A DNA stretch of 64,000 nucleotides from Nitrospira sp. (GTDB lineage Bacteria > Nitrospirota > Nitrospiria > Nitrospirales > Nitrospiraceae). The notes beneath the pieces are model-generated. The model saw nothing but the letters and a program-made list of their open reading frames with translations. It did not search any database and was not told where the DNA came from. The position numbers and the translations under genes were made by a program. Position 1 is the first letter of the stretch, and each line of letters opens with the position of its first letter. The stretch covers positions 62,001-126,000 of the forward strand of contig VOPR01000033.1 in the NCBI GenBank assembly GCA_009594995.1. Reading direction: 5' to 3'. Of this stretch, positions 42,965-52,294 are shown piece after piece.

Positions 42965-42980
42965 ATCAAGATGTGTGCCA
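42965..42980 (-). promoter_or_regulatory. Possible sigma-54-type promoter of the glycosylation run
   Basis: Minus strand TGGCACACATCTTGAT has the -24 GG and correct 10-base spacing, but the -12 element reads GA instead of GC. It is about 73 bases upstream of the PLP-enzyme ATG. With the -12 C missing, this is a weak candidate only. Confidence 0.3.
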
Positions 42981-43089
42981 CTGACGATTTTGGAAGGAGC
43001 GAAGGAAACTGAGCGAATTTTGAGCCGGATGAACGGCTGGTTGTCGAAGACCGGGCAAAAAATTCCCAGTCACCGGCAACCGCTGCAGT

Positions 43090-43803
43090 CTAGGCAGATT
43101 CGAAAGAATGTTTCTGAAGGATGCAGGATTCGAGCGCTTTTTTGACGGACCCGCCCCAGCCGCGGTACTCGATTGTTTCTTTACCGTCGAAACGGAATTC
43201 CACCCCGACATGCGTTCCGTCCGCCTGCATTGACACGTTTCGGACGACCCCTGTCAGATTGTTGACGTGACCGATGCCGACGATTTCGAATTCCGCGCGC
43301 AAGACCATGCCCGGAAAAAACTCCTGCATCGGGCGTTGCAGAAGAATCGCGCACCCGGATGCACTCAGGTCGGTCAATAACCCGCCGATGCGAAGTGATT
43401 GTACGGGTGTCTGGTGTGATATCCCCTGCTCTACCTGTAACAGCACAATGGGTTCTTGGGCGGAGACCCGCCCATGTTTCCGAAGCGGGACTTCTTCCAG
43501 AGCGGAAGGAAACGCCAGGAGCAGAAACGGAAACGGCTGCAACTGGGTATGCAACACCTCGGTGCGATATCCAATCATCTTTCCTTCATAGATGTAACGC
43601 AGGAGACAGGCGCTTCCGGCAGCACAGGGAATTGGTTGGCCAAAATGAAACGGCCATTCACACACAATCCAGCTTCTCTGTTTCCACCCCAGGACCGTGG
43701 AGCCGTACTGCGCACCCGTCCCCTCACTCAGGAGACTGAGCTGAAGCGAGAGTCCGACCTCGAGGAATGAGGCGGGATGACGATACACGATCAGGTCACT
43801 CAT
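43090..43803 (-). CDS. YcgR-like PilZ protein (flagellar brake candidate)
   Basis: The 237-residue protein has an N-terminal beta-rich YcgR-N-like domain at about residues 1-100 (GWKQRSWIVCEWPFHFG, RYIYEGKMIGYRTEVL). A PilZ domain follows at about 108-225, with RKHGR giving the RxxxR motif and LTDLSASGCAILL giving DxSxxG. YcgR-type proteins bind c-di-GMP and slow the motor through MotA or FliG. GGAGG lies six bases before the ATG at 43803; the frame's GTG one codon further out is less likely. Divergent from the HD-GYP gene; both may answer to the same c-di-GMP pool. Confidence 0.82.
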   Translation of the reverse strand: MSDLIVYRHPASFLEVGLSLQLSLLSEGTGAQYGSTVLGWKQRSWIVCEWPFHFGQPIPCAAGSACLLRYIYEGKMIGYRTEVLHTQLQPFPFLLLAFPSALEEVPLRKHGRVSAQEPIVLLQVEQGISHQTPVQSLRIGGLLTDLSASGCAILLQRPMQEFFPGMVLRAEFEIVGIGHVNNLTGVVRNVSMQADGTHVGVEFRFDGKETIEYRGWGGSVKKALESCILQKHSFESA

Positions 43804-44014
43804 CACTCACCTCCCGAAACAATGGAGCGATAGACATACCCCCGTCAGCCATATCGGCAGATTGCTGCAGAAACTGAAGGAGATTCATCGGTCTCGCCGG
43901 CTGACGCAGGTAAAGACCAACCCGGCATCAACCGATAGATACACGACAGCAACGACACGGGACCGGAATGTCCACGATCCACACGCGACCCTGAGGACTA
44001 GGCATAACGCTGCT

Positions 44015-45268
44015 ATGGCTTCGATCAAACGCATCCCCATCGATCAACTGACTGTCGGCATGTTCATCACAGGCCTCGATCAACCCTGGTACCGGACTCC
44101 GTTTCTGCTTCACAAGTGGCTGGTATCCAATCCCGATGACATCATCCAACTCAAACGGCACGGCATTCAAATCGTCACGATTGATACTGATCGCGGCCTG
44201 GATGTGGGGGCAGCTCCCGCGACGCCGTCAGAAGCTGCGCCTCCCACACCTGACGAGCCTCCCGTTTCTCCCGAAGCCCTCGCTGCTCCACAGAACGGAC
44301 ACAATTCACATGCCGCGGCTGCCGCCGTCTATCGACAGGCCATGGAGGCCGTCGAACGTGTGTTCAGTGATATCGAAGCCGGGCAGCCACCAAAGATCGC
44401 GGCGTTGAAACCGATTGTCAGCAACCTGCTGAAACAAATTGTCGAACAACCCGAAGTGATGATGATCCAGTTCTGTCTGGATAAAATGCGGCGCTTTGAC
44501 GGCACCTTGGCTGCTCATGGGATGGATGTCTGCGTGCTCACGCTCATTCTGGGCGTGGAGAATGGGTGCGTGGAATCCGAGATGGAGGCACTCGGGCTTG
44601 CCGCACTCTTGCACGATATCGGATTTGTCCGGCTCCCCCGCAATCTGTATCGAAAAGCCGCGCCCCTGACCGAGCAGGAACAGGTACTCATGCGACAGCA
44701 CCCGCAATTGGCAGCTACCGTGCTGTCGCAAATCGACCGGGTTCCGGAGACGGTGACCACCATCATCGCGCAGCATCATGAGTTCCAGGATGGAAGCGGT
44801 TTTCCCAAAATTGTGAAACAGGGCGACCTCTCCCCGTTGGCCCAGCTCATGGCACTGGCCGATGCCTATGACGATCTGGTGACGACCAGGTATGGACGTC
44901 CGGCACTGTTGCCTCATGATGCGATTCGACAGATCTTTGTGTTAGGGGCCAAAGGGCGATACGACAAGCCCCTTGTTGAAGTCGCGATCAAAGTTTTGGG
45001 CGTGTACCCACTCGGTAGCCTTATCAAACTGAATACCAACGAGTGTGCGGTAGTCATCGGCCTCAACCATGAAGACCGGTTGCGTCCGCGGATCCGCATC
45101 ATCAAGGGGCCCGACGGAGAGATTCAAAAGGATCCAGTCGCGATTGACCTTCAGAACCAAGCGGCCGACCAACCATCCCGTACAATTCTTCGCGCGTTGG
45201 ACCCGAGCCAGGAGCACATCGACCTTCCGCAATATCTCGACGCAGCCATTGCTGGTGCGCAATCATGA
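44015..45268 (+). CDS. HD-GYP domain phosphodiesterase with DUF3391
   Basis: The 417-residue protein starts MASIKRIPIDQLTVGMFIT, the N-terminal DUF3391 domain found in front of HD-GYP. A Pro/Ala-rich linker (about 72-105) follows, then the HD-GYP domain at about 150-340. The metal-binding His200-Asp201 sits in ALLHDIGFVRLP, and HH-E-DGSGFP stands in for the GYP motif. This class hydrolyses c-di-GMP to pGpG or GMP. The reported GYP reads GSGFP, with Phe for Tyr, a minor change. The longer frame to a TTG at 43862 adds an unconserved N-terminus. It overlaps the histidine kinase by 4 bases (ATGA), so a c-di-GMP hydrolase and a kinase are made together. Confidence 0.85.
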   Translation: MASIKRIPIDQLTVGMFITGLDQPWYRTPFLLHKWLVSNPDDIIQLKRHGIQIVTIDTDRGLDVGAAPATPSEAAPPTPDEPPVSPEALAAPQNGHNSHAAAAAVYRQAMEAVERVFSDIEAGQPPKIAALKPIVSNLLKQIVEQPEVMMIQFCLDKMRRFDGTLAAHGMDVCVLTLILGVENGCVESEMEALGLAALLHDIGFVRLPRNLYRKAAPLTEQEQVLMRQHPQLAATVLSQIDRVPETVTTIIAQHHEFQDGSGFPKIVKQGDLSPLAQLMALADAYDDLVTTRYGRPALLPHDAIRQIFVLGAKGRYDKPLVEVAIKVLGVYPLGSLIKLNTNECAVVIGLNHEDRLRPRIRIIKGPDGEIQKDPVAIDLQNQAADQPSRTILRALDPSQEHIDLPQYLDAAIAGAQS

Positions 45269-48105
45269 ATCGTCCAACCACATCCTCTTCGCAACAGCCC
45301 GACCCACTTCCTCCGCTAACTCTGCCTCCGCAGGTTATGGGATTGCTGTGGGATGCCGTGCCGCTCGGCATCTGCCTGCTCGCTTCGAATAACAGCATTG
45401 TGTTTGCCAATCGCACGGCTGCCCGGTTGCTTCGGCGGACGCCGCACGACTGCGCAGGACAAACGTTCTCAGACCTCATCGGGCAACCGGTTGAACTGAG
45501 CAATTCCCTCCACTCTTCGGGGGTCTGGAAATTTCCGGAAGGTACGTTCGCGGTAGGCGGTGATGTGACGGACGCCGATGCAGACGACGCGCCTGCCTTG
45601 ACGGTGATTGAATGGGAGCAACTCCGCTTGTCAGGAATTCCCAACGTCACCACGCTCATGACCCTGCGTGACATCTCACGGGAATGTGAACTGGAAACGG
45701 ATCGTGACCGCCTTGCCACCGTGGCCGACGAGAGCCCCTACCCAATCGTCGAAATCGACCGCCACGGAAATATCCTCTATGTGAACCCCACGATGGTGGA
45801 GGTGCTCTGCCGCTTCGGCTATGATCCGACCGGTAAGCCAGACATTTTGCCGGACAACCTCCCCTCGCTGGTTGCCACCTGCCTCATGGAGGGACGCACG
45901 CTCAGGTCGCAGGAAGTCGTCAAGGGCGACGCCTGTTACAGCTGGACCCTCTGCCCGGTTCCCAGCAACCAACTCGTGCGAGCGTACGGAGTTGATCTCG
46001 GCGAGGTACATGCCGCTCATCGAGCCCTCAACGCCACCGCCGATCACCTCCGTGAAAGCAACCGGCAATTGGACCAAGCCCTTCAGCAGGCGCAAGCAGC
46101 GGCGCGCGCTAAGTCGGCATTTCTCGCCATGATTACGCATGAGTTGCGCACACCGATGAACGGCGTGATCGGCATGGCGAGTCTGCTTCTGGACACGCCG
46201 CTGACCGAAGAGCAGCGTTCCTTCACACAGACCATTCAACAATGCGGTGAAGCCCAGCTTTCGTTGATCAACGACGTCCTGGAATGCAGCAAAATCGAAG
46301 CGGGCAAACTCGAACTGGAAACCCTCGATTTCCATTTGCGTACGACAGTGGAGGACGTGCTTTCGCAATTTGCCGAACGCGCGCAACGCAAAGGTCTTGA
46401 GATTACAGGCCTGGTGCACGCCGCCGTGCCCAACGCATTACGCGGAGATCCGGGACGGCTGCGACAGGTGCTGACAAACTTTGTGGGTAACGCCGTCAAA
46501 TTCACGGAGCGCGGAGAGGTGACGCTGCAGGCATTCCTGGAGAGCGACACTCCGACCGGTGTCACGATTAAATTTGAGGTGACCGACTCCGGCATTGGAA
46601 TTAGTGAAGAAGTGCAAGGGCGACTGTTTCAGGCATTTACGCAGGCCGATAGTTCCACGACCAGAAAATACGGCGGGACTGGACTCGGCTTGGCCATTTC
46701 GAAACAATTGGTGGAACTCATGGGCGGCTCAGTCGGCCTTCGGAGCCGGCCGGGCGAAGGGACGACCTTCTGGTGTACCGCCACGTTCCAGAAGCAGCCC
46801 GTCTGCTCACCCGCCATTGTGCCCTCGGCTGAATTGAGCGGTCGCCGCATCCTGATCGTTGACGACAACGAATCCAACCGTACCATTCTCCACCATCTGG
46901 TATCAGGATGGGGCATGCAGGACTGTCAGGCGAAAAATGCGGCCGAAGCGATGCAGATGCTGGAGGAGGCAGCCGCCAAAGGCGAACCTTACGACGCGGC
47001 CGTGCTTGATATGTTGATGCCGGACAAGGACGGACTTCAGCTTGCCCAAGACATCAAAGCGCACCCGCAGGGAGCCGGGGTCCGCCTGATCGTCCTGACC
47101 TCCTTGATTCAGCCAGGACATGCGGAACGGGCTCGCCGGGCAGGATTTACAGCCTATCTGACGAAACCGGTTCGTCACGACCAGCTGCAAGGATGTCTCC
47201 GTGTCGTTTTTGGCTCGCAGCGCCCGGCACCAACGATGTCTCCCGCCACTGGCAAGGGGCAGACCATCGCGCCGACACTGATCACGCGTCACACGCTGGC
47301 CGAACAATCCCCGCGCCCACGGATTCTGGTCGCCGAAGACAACATGGTCAACCAGAAGTTGGCCGTCCGTATGCTGGACCGCCTTGGATATCAGCCGGAC
47401 GTCGTGTCTAACGGCCAGGAGGCGCTCGCGGCATTCCAGCGCGAATCCTATGCCGCAATCGTCATGGATTGTCAGATGCCGACGATGGACGGATATGAGG
47501 CTACCAGACTGATCCGCGCGCAGGAAGAACGTCCGGATAGTTCCCGGAGTCGCGCTCATATACCGATTATTGCGTTAACAGCGAATGCTATGCCGGGTGA
47601 TCGCGAACGGTGTAAAGCGGCCGGCATGGACGACTACCTCACAAAACCGGTCAAAACCGACGATCTTGGTCTCATTCTCCAGCGATGGGCGCCATTAGCA
47701 CCAACCGCTGACACTCCGGCCCCAGCCCCTCCCCGCGAAATGACGAAGACAGACGCGCGCGTCTTCGATGCAGCCACCATGCTGGCGAATATCGGGGGGG
47801 ATGCAGAGTTGTTCGACCAGTTGATCCGTCTGTTTATAGATCGTCACCCCGTCATGATGAAGGAAATTGAAACCGCTATTGGACAGGCCGACGCCGCCGC
47901 GCTGGAACGAGCCGCCCATAGTCTCAAAGGCACGGCGGGCAATCTGTGCGCGCCGGATGTGGTCCTGCTCGCAGGACAATTGGAAGCCACCGGACGCCTC
48001 GGAACGCTGACGGAAGCGCCGAGTCTGCTGGTCCGTCTCGATCGCACCGTTCAGGAACTGGTTGCCGTGTTGGCTCGCCAGATCAACCAGCCCAATTCTC
48101 AATAG
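45265..48105 (+). CDS. Large hybrid histidine kinase, PAS-HisKA-HATPase-REC-REC-Hpt
   Basis: The 946-residue protein has no transmembrane helix, so input is cytoplasmic. Two PAS domains lie at about 25-110 and 145-250. HisKA carries His292 in MITHELRTPMNGVIG. HATPase at about 395-510 has the DSGIGIS and GTGLGLAIS boxes. Two receivers follow, with Asp582 in AVLDMLMPDKDG and Asp735 in IVMDCQMPTMDG. A C-terminal Hpt has His885 in AAHSLKGTAGN. This BarA/ArcB-like layout ends a His-Asp-His relay, whose next receiver could be one of the REC proteins at 8.4-10.9 kb. Coupled to the HD-GYP gene. Confidence 0.92.
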   Translation: MNRPTTSSSQQPDPLPPLTLPPQVMGLLWDAVPLGICLLASNNSIVFANRTAARLLRRTPHDCAGQTFSDLIGQPVELSNSLHSSGVWKFPEGTFAVGGDVTDADADDAPALTVIEWEQLRLSGIPNVTTLMTLRDISRECELETDRDRLATVADESPYPIVEIDRHGNILYVNPTMVEVLCRFGYDPTGKPDILPDNLPSLVATCLMEGRTLRSQEVVKGDACYSWTLCPVPSNQLVRAYGVDLGEVHAAHRALNATADHLRESNRQLDQALQQAQAAARAKSAFLAMITHELRTPMNGVIGMASLLLDTPLTEEQRSFTQTIQQCGEAQLSLINDVLECSKIEAGKLELETLDFHLRTTVEDVLSQFAERAQRKGLEITGLVHAAVPNALRGDPGRLRQVLTNFVGNAVKFTERGEVTLQAFLESDTPTGVTIKFEVTDSGIGISEEVQGRLFQAFTQADSSTTRKYGGTGLGLAISKQLVELMGGSVGLRSRPGEGTTFWCTATFQKQPVCSPAIVPSAELSGRRILIVDDNESNRTILHHLVSGWGMQDCQAKNAAEAMQMLEEAAAKGEPYDAAVLDMLMPDKDGLQLAQDIKAHPQGAGVRLIVLTSLIQPGHAERARRAGFTAYLTKPVRHDQLQGCLRVVFGSQRPAPTMSPATGKGQTIAPTLITRHTLAEQSPRPRILVAEDNMVNQKLAVRMLDRLGYQPDVVSNGQEALAAFQRESYAAIVMDCQMPTMDGYEATRLIRAQEERPDSSRSRAHIPIIALTANAMPGDRERCKAAGMDDYLTKPVKTDDLGLILQRWAPLAPTADTPAPAPPREMTKTDARVFDAATMLANIGGDAELFDQLIRLFIDRHPVMMKEIETAIGQADAAALERAAHSLKGTAGNLCAPDVVLLAGQLEATGRLGTLTEAPSLLVRLDRTVQELVAVLARQINQPNSQ

Positions 48106-48228
48106 CCTAGCCGGTCAAATCAGACTCGGGTGAACGATTTCACACCCTCTCCTAGCGGAGGCAGCATAGCTACCATGCGCGCTGGACGGCATGGGAAGCC
48201 ATACGGTTATTTTTGTGAAATGACCCGT

Positions 48229-48705
48229 TTAGCGGGCCGATGCGTGAACCGGAGCGGCGGATGACGGACTGGAGGCGGATGTAGTGGCAAACAGCGGATA
48301 GCGGGTCGGCAGATCCTCGGACAGCACCAATTGTTTACAGAGCCTGGTCCTGTGGTTCATAACCAGCGGACCACGCAAATTAGCAGTGACCGCCGTGGGA
48401 TCGTCGGAAGGAATCGTGAGAATCGTCACGACGGACAACTCATCGCTGTCCTCTTTCTGAATTTCAATCAGAGCATCGGTCGTAATTGTAATCTGATAAT
48501 CCGCCTTGAAAAACGCCGGATCCATCACGACGAAGGCCAGCTCCGGGGCTTCGACGCATTGCAACCATTTGAACGGCGCATCGGTGTCGTGATCCAGCAT
48601 CACATACTTGGTCCAGTCCGGGAAACCCAGAATGCCGGACGGAAACACCAACAACGTGTCGTCGTTCACCTCGAAGGTCCCGAATCTGGTCGACTGACAC
48701 TTCAT
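48229..48705 (-). CDS. fliW: FliW, flagellar assembly factor and CsrA antagonist
   Basis: The 158-residue protein has FGTFEVNDDTLLVFPSGILG at the start, then LDHDTDAPFKWLQCVEAPEL and VMDPAFF, and later TILTIPSDD and ANLRGPLVMN, which is FliW throughout. It binds either flagellin or CsrA; when flagellin is exported it is freed to sequester CsrA and lift the block on flagellin translation. The C-terminal 25 residues are Ser/Ala-rich. It follows csrA by 9 bases, the usual pair. Confidence 0.93.
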   Translation of the reverse strand: MKCQSTRFGTFEVNDDTLLVFPSGILGFPDWTKYVMLDHDTDAPFKWLQCVEAPELAFVVMDPAFFKADYQITITTDALIEIQKEDSDELSVVTILTIPSDDPTAVTANLRGPLVMNHRTRLCKQLVLSEDLPTRYPLFATTSASSPSSAAPVHASAR

Positions 48706-48714
48706 GAATGGTTC

Positions 48715-48960
48715 TCAGCCCCCTCGGCGCCCGGTTTTATTCGTCAATTGACGGAATGCCTCGAGAGGAATCACTCCAGGCCCCGCCGCGATACGATTCT
48801 CGTCCTGAATCCTCGCATGCACTTCATCGCGATGCACTTGCACATTGGGAGGCGCTTCGATTCCAAGCCTGACCTGTCCGCCTTTGATGCCGAGCACCAC
48901 AATGCGGACGTCGGGACCAATCGTTACACCTTCTCCCCGGCGTCGTGTTAAGACCAGCAT
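48715..48960 (-). CDS. csrA: CsrA, carbon storage and translation regulator
   Basis: The 81-residue protein begins MLVLTRRRGEGVTIGPDV, has RIVVLGIKGGQVRLGIEAPP and then VHRDEVHARIQDEN, the complete CsrA fold with RNA-binding Arg and Leu residues. It binds GGA motifs in mRNA leaders as a dimer. The tail after residue 62 is slightly longer than in E. coli. With fliW, it forms the flagellin feedback pair; candidate target sites lie in the fliC leader. Confidence 0.94.
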   Translation of the reverse strand: MLVLTRRRGEGVTIGPDVRIVVLGIKGGQVRLGIEAPPNVQVHRDEVHARIQDENRIAAGPGVIPLEAFRQLTNKTGRRGG

Positions 48961-49034
48961 ACAAGCCTTCCTTGGCGTGTGAATACGGGTACATCAGGTA
49001 TATCGGTTATGGCGAGAGTGAACTTGAGCGTTGA

Positions 49035-49925
49035 TTACGGCAGATAGTTGAGTAACGAGGCGTCAAAGATTTTGCTGAAAGTCTGGCTGGCAGCCTGCAC
49101 CGCGACCTGCTGGAGACTCAACTGACTGATCGCCGTTGCAAGGTCGGCATCTTGGTTGTCGGAGATGGCCTTGGTGATCGTCAGCGTCGCCGTATCCAGC
49201 GCGTCGTGGGTCACCTGCAGGCGGTTCGCCAGCGCCCCGACCGTCCCCTGCGCGTCGCTGATTTGAGCCGTCGCCAGGTCAAGGTTGCCGATTCCAGTTT
49301 GAATGCCCGAACGATTGTTGGTTTCGAGCGCTGTCAGCAAGTCTCTGAGCGAATCGAACATGTTCGTGGTGGCGCCGGTGAAAATGCTGCTTCCCGGAAT
49401 CAGAATCTGTACGGTCTGATTCTCCCCGACGGAGATCGACTGCGTTTCAGCGTTGCCTTGATAGGTCACTGTATCGCCTGTCGTGACGACATACGGCGTC
49501 ACATTGGTTTTTGTCCCGCCGAACACAGCCTGTCCCGCCACTTCCGTATTCCCCAGTTGAACCAACTGGCGTTGGAGTTGGCGAACCTCTTTGGCAATAC
49601 TCTGGCGTCCTTCTGCGGAGGTCGTGTCGCTGCTGGCCTGAATGGTCAACTCACGCACGCGCGTAATGACATTTTGAACCTGCCCTAACGCCTGGTCGGC
49701 AGCGTTGACGCGGGATGTCCCGAAATTGATATTGCGGACCCATTGCGTTGTCTGGGACAGCGCGGATTTGTCGAGCACGATCTGGCCATACGAACTCGGA
49801 TCGTCTTCGGGGGTGGAAACCCGTTTTTGGCTGGAGACCTGTTCCTGGGAGGTCAGCATTTGCAAGCGTGAGCGTTGGAGATTTCCGAGCAGGGTGTTGT
49901 ACATCTGTTGATCGGCGACTCTCAT
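49035..49925 (-). CDS. flgL: Hook-filament junction protein FlgL (HAP3)
   Basis: The 296-residue protein starts MRVADQQMYNTLLGNLQRSR and has LTSQEQVSSQKRVSTPEDDP, the flagellin-like D0/D1 N-terminus of FlgL. It ends with the matching C-terminal helix, LSLQQVAVQAASQTF ... SLLNYLP. FlgL joins FlgK at the hook tip and gives the base for the filament. GGAGCAGG lies before the ATG. It lies 31 bases after flgK and is followed by csrA and fliW. Confidence 0.93.
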   Translation of the reverse strand: MRVADQQMYNTLLGNLQRSRLQMLTSQEQVSSQKRVSTPEDDPSSYGQIVLDKSALSQTTQWVRNINFGTSRVNAADQALGQVQNVITRVRELTIQASSDTTSAEGRQSIAKEVRQLQRQLVQLGNTEVAGQAVFGGTKTNVTPYVVTTGDTVTYQGNAETQSISVGENQTVQILIPGSSIFTGATTNMFDSLRDLLTALETNNRSGIQTGIGNLDLATAQISDAQGTVGALANRLQVTHDALDTATLTITKAISDNQDADLATAISQLSLQQVAVQAASQTFSKIFDASLLNYLP

Positions 49926-49956
49926 AAGACCTGCTCCGGGTGAATGGGCGTAACGC

Positions 49957-51351
49957 TTACCGCTTCAAGGACAAAATGGTCTGCAACATCTCATCACTGG
50001 TGGTAATCAGTTTCGAGGCGGCCTGAAACGCGCGTTGATACTTCAACATATTGATGAGCTCTTCGTCCATCGAGACGCCGGAGACTTCCGCCCGATGTGC
50101 CAGCAATTGATCATTCAGAATTTCCTGGCCCTGCAGGTCTCGCGTTGCGCCCTGAAGCGTGGCACCGAAGCTGCCGGCCATCGCGCCATAGTAGCTTTGA
50201 AAGGTCGTATTCCCCAACCCCGCAACGGAAGCTGTCTGCAGGTTTGCCAGGGCGAGGGCATTGACGTTGTTCCCCGGCACCCCGGCGGCCGTCGACGAGG
50301 CGGCGATTTTCTGCCGATCGGTCAACGCCATGCTGATCGTGCCGGCGGTGGTTCCTGATGCGGTAAAGAAGTCCTGCGTCGTGGATCCATCCAACCCATA
50401 ACCCGATCGATGCTGGGTATTCACTTGCGACACAAGTTGTGACGTCAGGGTGTCGAGAGAAGTTTGCAAACCCACGGCCGTGGTATCCCGTGCGTCGAGC
50501 AGTCCCTTCAGGCGGCCGCCGCTGATCGACGAGGTGATATCCGTGTTGGGGCCGGTTCCTCCGTCATAACGCACATCGACCAATCCACCGTTGGTCACAT
50601 CGGGAACGCCCGTCAGTTTGAAGGCCGTGTGGTCCGTCACGAGAATTTGTCCGATCCCGACAAACACCGTAACCTGCCCGCTACCATCTTCAATGGAAGA
50701 AATATCGACCAGTCCGGCGAGGTCGTTCAGGAAGCGGCCACGTTGGTCTCGCAGATCATTCGCCTGCTGCCCACTCACTTCGGTCAGTTTGATCTGGGCG
50801 TTCAGATCAGCGATCTTGCTCGCCAGCGAATTGATATCGTTGATGCCGCTCTGAACCTGCCCGTCGAGCGAGATCCGTTGCGCGGATAGTTGCGATGACG
50901 CTTGGTTCAACTGTTTGGTCAGCCCATCGGCTTTGGTCAAGAGCACCGTGCGTGCGGTCAGGTCGGCCGGATTGGTCGCCACGTCTTGCCAGGCTTTGAA
51001 GAATTCATTGAGTCCTGCTGCGATGCCTTGATCGTTCGCATCGTTGAACAGAATTTGAATTTGCGACAGGGCTTTCTGTGACGCGCCGAATTGCCCGATC
51101 CGTTCGTTTGAGCTCAAGAGTTGTTGTTCAACGAAGCTGTCGACGGAACGGCGGATTTCGGATACCTGGACACCGGTTCCGATCTGGCCGGGACGTCCGT
51201 TTTCCGGGAGGGATTCGGTCAGGACAGCCTCCTGGCGCGAATAGCCAGGGGTGCTGACATTAGCGATGTTCTGTCCGGTGACGGACATCGCGCGCTGAAA
51301 ACTGGCCAGCGCATTGGAACCCACCCCGAATAATCCGTTTAGTCCTGACAT
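49957..51351 (-). CDS. flgK: Hook-filament junction protein FlgK (HAP1)
   Basis: The 464-residue protein starts MSGLNGLFGVGSNALASFQR, has AMSVTGQNIANVSTPGYSRQ at about residues 20-40, and ends EELINMLKYQRAFQAASKLI ... LSLKR, the FlgK termini. Length is normal. The frame is open to 51453 but those extra codons mirror flgN. The ATG at 51351 is twelve bases from the flgN stop. FlgK sits on the hook and links it to the filament through FlgL. Confidence 0.94.
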   Translation of the reverse strand: MSGLNGLFGVGSNALASFQRAMSVTGQNIANVSTPGYSRQEAVLTESLPENGRPGQIGTGVQVSEIRRSVDSFVEQQLLSSNERIGQFGASQKALSQIQILFNDANDQGIAAGLNEFFKAWQDVATNPADLTARTVLLTKADGLTKQLNQASSQLSAQRISLDGQVQSGINDINSLASKIADLNAQIKLTEVSGQQANDLRDQRGRFLNDLAGLVDISSIEDGSGQVTVFVGIGQILVTDHTAFKLTGVPDVTNGGLVDVRYDGGTGPNTDITSSISGGRLKGLLDARDTTAVGLQTSLDTLTSQLVSQVNTQHRSGYGLDGSTTQDFFTASGTTAGTISMALTDRQKIAASSTAAGVPGNNVNALALANLQTASVAGLGNTTFQSYYGAMAGSFGATLQGATRDLQGQEILNDQLLAHRAEVSGVSMDEELINMLKYQRAFQAASKLITTSDEMLQTILSLKR

Positions 51352-51362
51352 ATGACCACTCG

Positions 51363-51812
51363 CTATCCTTTGGCTCTCACCGGCCCCGCCCCGACCGTGA
51401 CGGCTGTGCCGGTCGACGAATAGAGCGCGGCGGACTCCGGCGACCGCTGCCAACGCTTGAGCGCACCGTGCAAGAACTCAAGCGACTGCCCGATGAGTGT
51501 TGCGTTGAATCGGTTCAACCGATCGGTCTCGCCGATCGCCGCGATCAACTCCGCTTCCAAGCCTGTACCGGCAGCGGCGGAACGCTGAGACGGCTCCCCC
51601 GCGGACCGCGTGCGGCGCTGTTGCTCCAAGTCTCGAATCTCATCTAATAGTTGAGTTTTTCGCATCGTAACGGAGGTGAACTGGCCGAATGAGAGGGAGC
51701 GAATCGCGTCCTGTTCCTCCAGAAGCAAGGATTGGAACGCGAGCATCTTCTCGAGCATGCCCCGAACGAGCAGGTCTGGTTCAGTGAGAGTGAATTGTGA
51801 GAGGGTCGACAC
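51363..51812 (-). CDS. flgN: FlgN-like flagellar export chaperone
   Basis: The 149-residue, mostly helical protein has MLEKMLAFQSLLLEEQDAIR at about residues 19-38 and LLDEIRDLEQQRR afterwards, fitting FlgN, which keeps FlgK and FlgL soluble until export. The sequence family is loose; position between flgM and flgK is the main support. Start is a GTG at 51812 with GAGGAGG in front. The C-terminal 25 residues are Ser/Ala/Gly-rich. Confidence 0.8.
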   Translation of the reverse strand: MSTLSQFTLTEPDLLVRGMLEKMLAFQSLLLEEQDAIRSLSFGQFTSVTMRKTQLLDEIRDLEQQRRTRSAGEPSQRSAAAGTGLEAELIAAIGETDRLNRFNATLIGQSLEFLHGALKRWQRSPESAALYSSTGTAVTVGAGPVRAKG

Positions 51813-51888
51813 CGTGCTTCCTCCTCGACAGTAACGTTCCGGCCTACGAGGACAGCGAGCGAAGGGTCGAGCCTGGGGAAGAGGCTCG

Positions 51889-52194
51889 TTACAGGACCGC
51901 GTCCGTTAACACGTTACGGATGATGGCATCCGCAACCTTCTTGCCGTCGACGTTATACGTGCCCCCTTCGACCGACTGCTGAATCTGACCAACTCTGGCG
52001 TCACGCTCCGTATCTGGCTGTTCGGCCGCCGCCCGTAGACGTTGGAGTTCTTTGGCTCGTTCGGAAATCTGCACGCGGTCCTGCGACTGCGTTCCCTGAG
52101 AGGCATTTTTCTTATTGTGTGTCCGGTCAGTCTCCTGAACCCCTAAGAGAATTTTGGCGAGATCTGCGGCCCGGCCATTATTTGAGATCTCCAT
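51889..52194 (-). CDS. flgM: Anti-sigma-28 factor FlgM
   Basis: The 101-residue protein has DRVQISERAKELQRLRAAAE in the middle and the C-terminal VGQIQQSVEGGTYNVDGKKVADAI, which matches FlgM's sigma-28-binding helices. It blocks FliA until exported through the completed hook. The cognate FliA gene lies 6.2 kb to the right. GGAGG is close upstream and a sigma-28-like promoter lies 58-85 bases above the start, so flgM expression would itself be FliA-dependent. Confidence 0.92.
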   Translation of the reverse strand: MEISNNGRAADLAKILLGVQETDRTHNKKNASQGTQSQDRVQISERAKELQRLRAAAEQPDTERDARVGQIQQSVEGGTYNVDGKKVADAIIRNVLTDAVL

Positions 52195-52251
52195 AACTGC
52201 TTCTCCTCCCCTTTACAGGGTGTTCCGTAGGCTTTCCCCTAGTCGAGTACT

Positions 52252-52279
52252 CTATCGGCTGGGTCTGGCGGGAACTTTA
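52252..52279 (-). promoter_or_regulatory. Sigma-28-like promoter of flgM operon
   Basis: Minus strand TAAAGTTC (52279-52272), then GCCGATAG (52259-52252): -35 TAAA is exact and the -10 differs from GCCGATAA only in the last base. The spacer is one base longer than the E. coli optimum (16 between TAAA and GCCGATAG). It would drive flgM-flgN-flgK-flgL-csrA-fliW. Confidence 0.65.
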
Positions 52280-52294
52280 GGAGAAACCGTCGTT

